Positions 30,752 through 34,652 of a stretch of DNA of 34,652 nt are shown here, piece after piece. The DNA is from Thermoleophilia bacterium (GTDB lineage Bacteria; Actinomycetota; Thermoleophilia; Gaiellales; Gaiellaceae), in the NCBI GenBank assembly GCA_017882615.1, contig JADGPD010000016.1, forward strand, positions 1 through 34,652. The letters are read 5' to 3'. The position numbers were made by a program, and so were the translations under genes. The notes beneath the pieces were generated by a model. That model saw only the letters and a list, made by a program, of their open reading frames with translations, searched no databases and was not told where the DNA came from. Every line of letters starts with the position of its first letter. The stretch's first letter is position 1.

Positions 30752-31861
30752 ATGTCCAAAAGCCGAACAATCCAGATCACACTTGCGGTCACCCTAGCCT
30801 CGATAGTTTCGCCCAACATCTTGACGCTCTCGGCCCGTGACACGCCATCCTCGGTCGGGATTCGCCCCACCGAAACAGCAGCGGCCGCAACCACTGCGAC
30901 CGCGACTGAAAAGGTCACGCGGCATTCCCATCTCGCTCGGCACTCGCGCTGCAGCGCTTCGGTGCACAGCGCGCTCAGTTACAACTATCCGATCAAGCCG
31001 TTTCGCCGCCAGCATCCGATCCGGGGCTACCTCGGCGACCCGCGCACGCCGGTCGGGAGGCGCGCGGTGTTCGCTCCGGGAGCGCGCGGCCAGTTCAACT
31101 TCCACAACGGCGTCGACATCGTCGCCGCCGCCAACGCGCCGGTCTACCCGGTCGTCTCCGGAGTAGCACGGGTCAACCCCGACAACGTGATCGTCTCCAG
31201 CAACGATGGCAGGTGGTTCCAGTACTACCACCTCTGGCCCTCCGTTCGATCGGGCCAGTATGTCGTCGCCTACACGACGGTCCTGGGACGCGTCCGCGCA
31301 ACTCACGAACACGTACACCTGACAGAGGTGGTCGGAGGCAGCGTCCAAAACCCGCTCGCGCCGGGGCACCTCGAGCCGTACCGGGACAAGACCGTTCCGA
31401 TAGTGGACGGCGTGCATTTCGCCGACGTCCGAGGCCGAAAGGTTGACCCGCTCCGCCTCAAGGGCCTCGTCCACATCGCCAGCGAGGCGCACGACATGCC
31501 GGCGCTGCCGATCCTGCGCAACTGGCCGGGGCTCGGCGTCACGGCGGCGACGGTCGCTTGGAATCTGCGCAGGCCGAGCGGCAAGGTCGTCATCCGCAGC
31601 CAGACAGTCGCCGACTTCCGGCGAACCGTGCCCGACAACCAGGACTTCTGGAGGATCTACGCGGCCGGAACGCGCCAGAACAAGTTCGGATACAGGAGTC
31701 TCCAGCGGGTCAGGCTCGTCGGCCGCTTCTACTACGACCTGACGCCGACCGGCTTTGACACTCGCGCGATTCCCAACGGCGTCTACAGGCTCACCGTGGC
31801 GGCGACGGACACGTGCGGCAACAGCGGCTCACTCAGCGCGCAGATCACGATCGCGAACTAG
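30752..31861 (+). CDS. Secreted M23-type metallopeptidase domain protein
   Basis: The product is 369 aa. A basic start and hydrophobic stretch (about 7-27) act as a signal peptide, followed by an Ala/Thr-rich linker. Residues 110-195 hold the M23 zinc site: FHNGVDI gives H118 and D122, and HEHVHL gives H187 and H189, so all ligands are present. Such enzymes cut peptidoglycan peptide bridges. The C-terminal half (about 245-369) is an Ig-like beta domain ending YRLTVAATDTCGNSGS. No ribosome site precedes the ATG. A 194-bp control region separates it from the divergent SARP gene, so joint regulation is possible. Confidence 0.8.
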   Translation: MSKSRTIQITLAVTLASIVSPNILTLSARDTPSSVGIRPTETAAAATTATATEKVTRHSHLARHSRCSASVHSALSYNYPIKPFRRQHPIRGYLGDPRTPVGRRAVFAPGARGQFNFHNGVDIVAAANAPVYPVVSGVARVNPDNVIVSSNDGRWFQYYHLWPSVRSGQYVVAYTTVLGRVRATHEHVHLTEVVGGSVQNPLAPGHLEPYRDKTVPIVDGVHFADVRGRKVDPLRLKGLVHIASEAHDMPALPILRNWPGLGVTAATVAWNLRRPSGKVVIRSQTVADFRRTVPDNQDFWRIYAAGTRQNKFGYRSLQRVRLVGRFYYDLTPTGFDTRAIPNGVYRLTVAATDTCGNSGSLSAQITIAN

Positions 31862-32007
31862 AAGGCCACTGTCTCTTTTGCCCGTTGACTCAGTTGCACT
31901 AGACCCGTAGCTAGCTCACCGTAATTGTGAGCAGTGTCCGGATTGGCCGGTCTGGAGCGGCGTCTGGTGAGCCCCGCCCGCGAGCGCGCGGAGAGGGCAC
32001 CTCGAGC

Positions 32008-33078
32008 TCAAACCCTCTTCAGGACAGGCTCGAACCTGACCTTACGCCGTTGGAACGGCCGCTCAACGAAAACCCACGAAGCCGCCGTCAAGAGGAAGGT
32101 GAGCGGGAGGCCGGCCGCGGCGAGTGCCCACGAAGATGTGAGGTGTTCGCCGAGAACGGCGAGTACCGGGTAGTGCCAGAGGTAGAAGGCGTACGAACGG
32201 CGGCCGAGCCACACAGCTGGAAAAACCGAGAAGGCACGCGCCGCGGAGCTTTCGGGGGCGAGTACGAGGTGCCCGACCAGGATGGTCGCGAGCACGCCGA
32301 ACAGAAGAAAGCCTCCCCAGTAGAGCCACAGCCGGTCACCGTGAACGGCGAAAAGAGCCGCGATCAGAACCAACGCCGCGAGCCAACCCACGGCGCTTCG
32401 GCGAAGCCAGCGGGTGATCCGGCGCACGCCCCGATGATCCGGATTGTCCAGCCCGAGCGCGAGTAGAACGCCCGCGCCGAGCACCGGAATGTGGGGGAAC
32501 GGCGTCCGGTAAGCCGCCGGCATGCCGAGCCGGTCGGCAAACACGAGCGCGCTCGCGAAGCCAAGAACGACGATCCCGGAAATGAGCAGATCCAGCCGGA
32601 TGCGCCGCCTCAACGCGACGATGAGCAGCGCGGGCCAGACGAGATAGAACTGCTCCTCGACCGCCAGCGACCAGGTGTGAGCCAGCGCGCCGCCGTGATC
32701 GAAGCTCCGCACCCCGAAGACGTCCATCAGGTAGAGGAGCGTCGCGAGTCCGTCGTGGAGAGGCCGGCCGATGTTCGCGAGCTTCGCCACGGGAACGATA
32801 ACGACGACCAGCGCAACCACAGCGGGCATCAAGCGCAGAAAACGCCGCATGTAAAAGCCCCCGAGCCATACCCGATCGGTCGCGCGGAACTCGCGCAGAA
32901 GGAGCATCGTGATCAGGTAGCCCGAAAGCGCAAAGAAGATGTCGACGCCGAGAAAGCCGCCGCGAAAACGCGCCATGTCTACGTGAAAGCCAAATACGAA
33001 GAGAACCGCAAGGGCGCGAACGCCGTCCAGGGCGTCGAACCGCCGGCTGGCTTCGGGAGTGTCGCTTGACCGCGTCAC
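32008..33078 (-). CDS. Acyltransferase-3 family membrane protein
   Basis: The product is 356 aa with about ten transmembrane helices and would transfer an acyl group to a sugar or lipid of the envelope. It begins RRFDALDGVRALAVLFVFGFH, the family hallmark, followed by GGFLGVDIFFALSGYLIT, FYMRRFLRLMPA and WSLAVEEQFYLVWP, and ends with SYAFYLWHYPVL and FVERPF. No SGNH domain is attached. I chose the GTG at 33078, which directly precedes the conserved start; TAGTAT lies 14 nt upstream. Longer in-frame starts would add a charged tail without homology. The acyl acceptor is unknown. Confidence 0.88.
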   Translation of the reverse strand: MTRSSDTPEASRRFDALDGVRALAVLFVFGFHVDMARFRGGFLGVDIFFALSGYLITMLLLREFRATDRVWLGGFYMRRFLRLMPAVVALVVVIVPVAKLANIGRPLHDGLATLLYLMDVFGVRSFDHGGALAHTWSLAVEEQFYLVWPALLIVALRRRIRLDLLISGIVVLGFASALVFADRLGMPAAYRTPFPHIPVLGAGVLLALGLDNPDHRGVRRITRWLRRSAVGWLAALVLIAALFAVHGDRLWLYWGGFLLFGVLATILVGHLVLAPESSAARAFSVFPAVWLGRRSYAFYLWHYPVLAVLGEHLTSSWALAAAGLPLTFLLTAASWVFVERPFQRRKVRFEPVLKRV

Positions 33079-33092
33079 GATCTCGGCAAGCG

Positions 33093-33098
33093 ATACTA
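33093..33098 (-). promoter_or_regulatory. -10 box TAGTAT of the acyltransferase gene
   Basis: On the minus strand TAGTAT ends 14 nt before the GTG start, giving an untranslated leader of about 7-8 nt. No clear -35 element is seen. Confidence 0.4.
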
Positions 33099-33206
33099 TC
33101 CGGCCTCCGCGACCGGTCTCACAGTGTCGATAGCGATTCGCGCCTGAGTCTCCCCGGGCGTCGTTGAGCAGTGCTGTTCGCTCGTTGCTCCTGGCACTCG
33201 CGCACC

Positions 33207-33575
33207 TCAATCGACCCAGTCGAGCTGCGGCTCGGGAACACCATGCTCGCGGCCATAGGCCTGCGCCTCGGCGCGCGCAGCCTCATCGCCGGGCGAATAA
33301 CGAAAGACTCGCCCCGCAAAGACGACGATCCTCTCGCCGCCGTGCGAGAAGTCCGAATACCAGCCGCCGCGCTCCTCCAGAGCCTCCGACAACGCCGCGA
33401 TCATGCGTTCCGCGTCGCTCTCGGCAAACTCGAACTCGATCATTGTCCACACGCTCGGCTGCCCGGCCGTGGCGCTCGCGACCGCGTAGCGCTCGATCTT
33501 CGTCAACTCGAGCGGAATGCCCGACAATCGAGAGCCCACCCGCATGCTCTCGGCGATGACATAACCGGAGACCAT
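33207..33575 (-). CDS. Conserved small actinobacterial protein, function unknown
   Basis: The product is 122 aa, soluble, with no signal peptide. It begins MVSGYVIAESMRVGSRLSGI and ends with FAGRVFRYSPGD and GVPEPQLDW. The middle WTMIEFEFAESDAERMIAAL resembles a small alpha/beta fold. I have a general impression that proteins with these end motifs recur as hypothetical proteins in actinobacteria, but I cannot check that here. The ATG has a strong AGGAGG 6 nt upstream on the minus strand. It lies between the acyltransferase and pfk and is divergent from pfk. Confidence 0.75.
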   Translation of the reverse strand: MVSGYVIAESMRVGSRLSGIPLELTKIERYAVASATAGQPSVWTMIEFEFAESDAERMIAALSEALEERGGWYSDFSHGGERIVVFAGRVFRYSPGDEAARAEAQAYGREHGVPEPQLDWVD

Positions 33576-33679
33576 CCCTTCCTCCTCTCACTCGGTTGCC
33601 TGAACGCTCGAGAATAGAGAGGAGACCTGCTGTTTCCATCCCGAATGGCGCCTGACCGGTTTGTGCCTACTGGCTCACT

Positions 33680-33705
33680 CCTTGGTTCGCTAGCGTTCAG
33701 CAAGG
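33680..33705. promoter_or_regulatory. Interrupted palindrome upstream of pfk
   Basis: CCTTG (33680-33684) and CAAGG (33701-33705) flank a perfect CGCTAGCG (33688-33695), with spacers of 3 and 5 nt. It lies 37 bp before the pfk start and could be an operator or a leader hairpin. Nothing identifies a regulator. Confidence 0.3.
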
Positions 33706-33741
33706 ATTTGACCGCTTAGAAGAGAGAGCAGAGGAGGAAGG

Positions 33742-34652
33742 GTGTCCAAGAAGATCGCAATACTCACGGGCGGCGGCGACTGCCCCGGGCTGAACGCGGT
33801 GATCCGCGCGGTGTCGCGGAAATCGTTCGCGCGCGGCTATGAGATGGTGGCGGCGCTGGAAGGCTGGCGCGGCATGATCGAAGGCAACTTCAAGCCGCTC
33901 GGGCCGGCGGCGGTCTCGGGCATCCTGCACCGCGGCGGCACGATCATCGGCACCTCGCGCACCAACCCCTACAACGTCGAGGGCGGCGTGGATGCTCTGC
34001 GCGAGAAGTTCGCGGCCGCCAAGCTCGACGCGCTGGTTGCGATCGGCGGCGAGGACACGCTCGGCGTCGCGGCCAAGCTCTACGACGAGTTCCAGTTCCC
34101 GGTCGTGGGCGTGCCCAAGACGATCGACAACGACCTCTCGGGCACCGACTACACGTTCGGCTTCGACACGGCCGTCTCCATCGCCACCGAGGCGATCGAC
34201 CGCCTGCACACCACCGCCGAGTCGCACAACCGCGTGCTGGTGGTCGAGATCATGGGTCGCCACGCCGGCTGGCTGACCGTTCATTCCGGCATCGCCGGCG
34301 GCGCCGACGCGATTCTCATCCCCGAGCAGAAGACGACGGTGGAAGAGGTCTGCGAGCACCTGAAGAAGCGCTGGGACTCGGGCAAGCATTTCGCAATCGT
34401 GGCCGTCAGCGAGGGCTACGAGCTGACCTTCGCCAGCGGCGAGTCGGAGATGGTGGCCAAGGATGCGCCCGCTACCGACCAGTTCGGCCACGTCCTTCTG
34501 GGCGGCGTCGGCGACGCGCTCTCCAAAGAGATCGAGAAGCGCACCGGCTACGAGACCCGCTCGGTGGTGCTCGGGCACACGCAGCGCGGCGGAACGCCGA
34601 CCTCGCGCGACCGCGTGCTGGCCACCCGCTACGGGCTCAAGGCCGCCGACCT
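33742..34652 (+). CDS. pfp: 6-phosphofructokinase, PPi-dependent type (partial, cut by window end)
   Basis: 303 codons are visible before the window ends. The enzyme phosphorylates fructose 6-phosphate in glycolysis. ILTGGGDCPGLNAVIRAV opens the phosphodonor site. The donor-deciding positions read GGED (D105) and VPKTIDND (K126); these equal residues 104 and 124 of the E. coli enzyme, where Gly means ATP and Asp plus Lys means pyrophosphate. IMGRHAGWL and GHTQRGGTPTSRDR bind fructose 6-phosphate. The start is GTG with AGGAGG 4 nt upstream. It stands alone after a divergent small gene. Confidence 0.93.
   Translation, partial: MSKKIAILTGGGDCPGLNAVIRAVSRKSFARGYEMVAALEGWRGMIEGNFKPLGPAAVSGILHRGGTIIGTSRTNPYNVEGGVDALREKFAAAKLDALVAIGGEDTLGVAAKLYDEFQFPVVGVPKTIDNDLSGTDYTFGFDTAVSIATEAIDRLHTTAESHNRVLVVEIMGRHAGWLTVHSGIAGGADAILIPEQKTTVEEVCEHLKKRWDSGKHFAIVAVSEGYELTFASGESEMVAKDAPATDQFGHVLLGGVGDALSKEIEKRTGYETRSVVLGHTQRGGTPTSRDRVLATRYGLKAAD

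Noticed and set aside
25161-33700. Integrative element using tRNA-Leu as attachment site
   Set aside because: I saw no integrase, no relaxase and no repeat of the tRNA 3' end downstream. It is kept only as a comparative question.
33697-34578. A 293-codon minus-strand frame opposite pfk
   Set aside because: pfk has conserved motifs along its full visible length and a strong ribosome site. The antisense product looks like a codon shadow.

Overview
The window is about 34.65 kb of gap-free, high-GC bacterial chromosome. The order polA, rpsA, coaE and, after a short insertion, uvrB is typical of Actinomycetota. A phosphofructokinase with the residues of the pyrophosphate-dependent type, PadR and SARP regulators, many GTG/TTG starts and apparently leaderless promoters point the same way. 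My best guess is a deep actinobacterial lineage such as Thermoleophilia (Solirubrobacterales or Gaiellales-like). That placement is inference, not proof. I see no IS element, integrase, CRISPR array or phage gene.

Layout. 1-1250: tRNA-Glu(CTC), a CARDB-like lipoprotein and a small STAS-like protein. 1254-3775: a minus-strand operon of a PadR repressor and three membrane proteins, facing a MarR gene across a control region with a 36-bp palindrome. 3785-8051: a small secreted protein, an M3-like metallopeptidase, a zinc alcohol dehydrogenase and gltX. 8120-11512: an AAC(3)-like acetyltransferase, glnS and, divergent from glnS by 18 bp, nfo. 11591-14314: a LacI-type sensor without a DNA-binding domain and a GT-C membrane glycosyltransferase. 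14321-22830: the DNA repair/translation block (uvrB, a double zinc-ribbon protein, an ArsR/small-membrane-protein pair, a lytic transglycosylase, coaE, rpsA, polA). 23080-25161: a LarA-like protein lacking catalytic residues, a GNAT acetyltransferase and tRNA-Leu(CAA), followed by two tandem hairpins. 25429-33575: an accessory-looking segment with the two-gene SARP-SIR2/nSTAND-WD40 operon, a divergent M23 peptidase, an acyltransferase-3 and a small conserved protein. 33742-end: start of a PPi-type phosphofructokinase, cut by the window edge.

The most interesting locus is 25429-30557. Two genes overlapping by ATGA encode a SARP-type DNA-binding regulator fused to a SIR2-like domain that has lost its catalytic Asn and His, and a STAND NTPase with a transmembrane helix and about 16 WD40-like repeats. 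Together they look like an AfsR-type signal-transduction ATPase split over two proteins, in which a defence-type NADase domain may have become a sensor. A second theme is regulatory: many genes have a TANNNT box 6-10 nt before the start codon and no Shine-Dalgarno. gltX and glnS share an identical 15-bp promoter core, and at glnS/nfo the same box reads as a -10 element in both directions.
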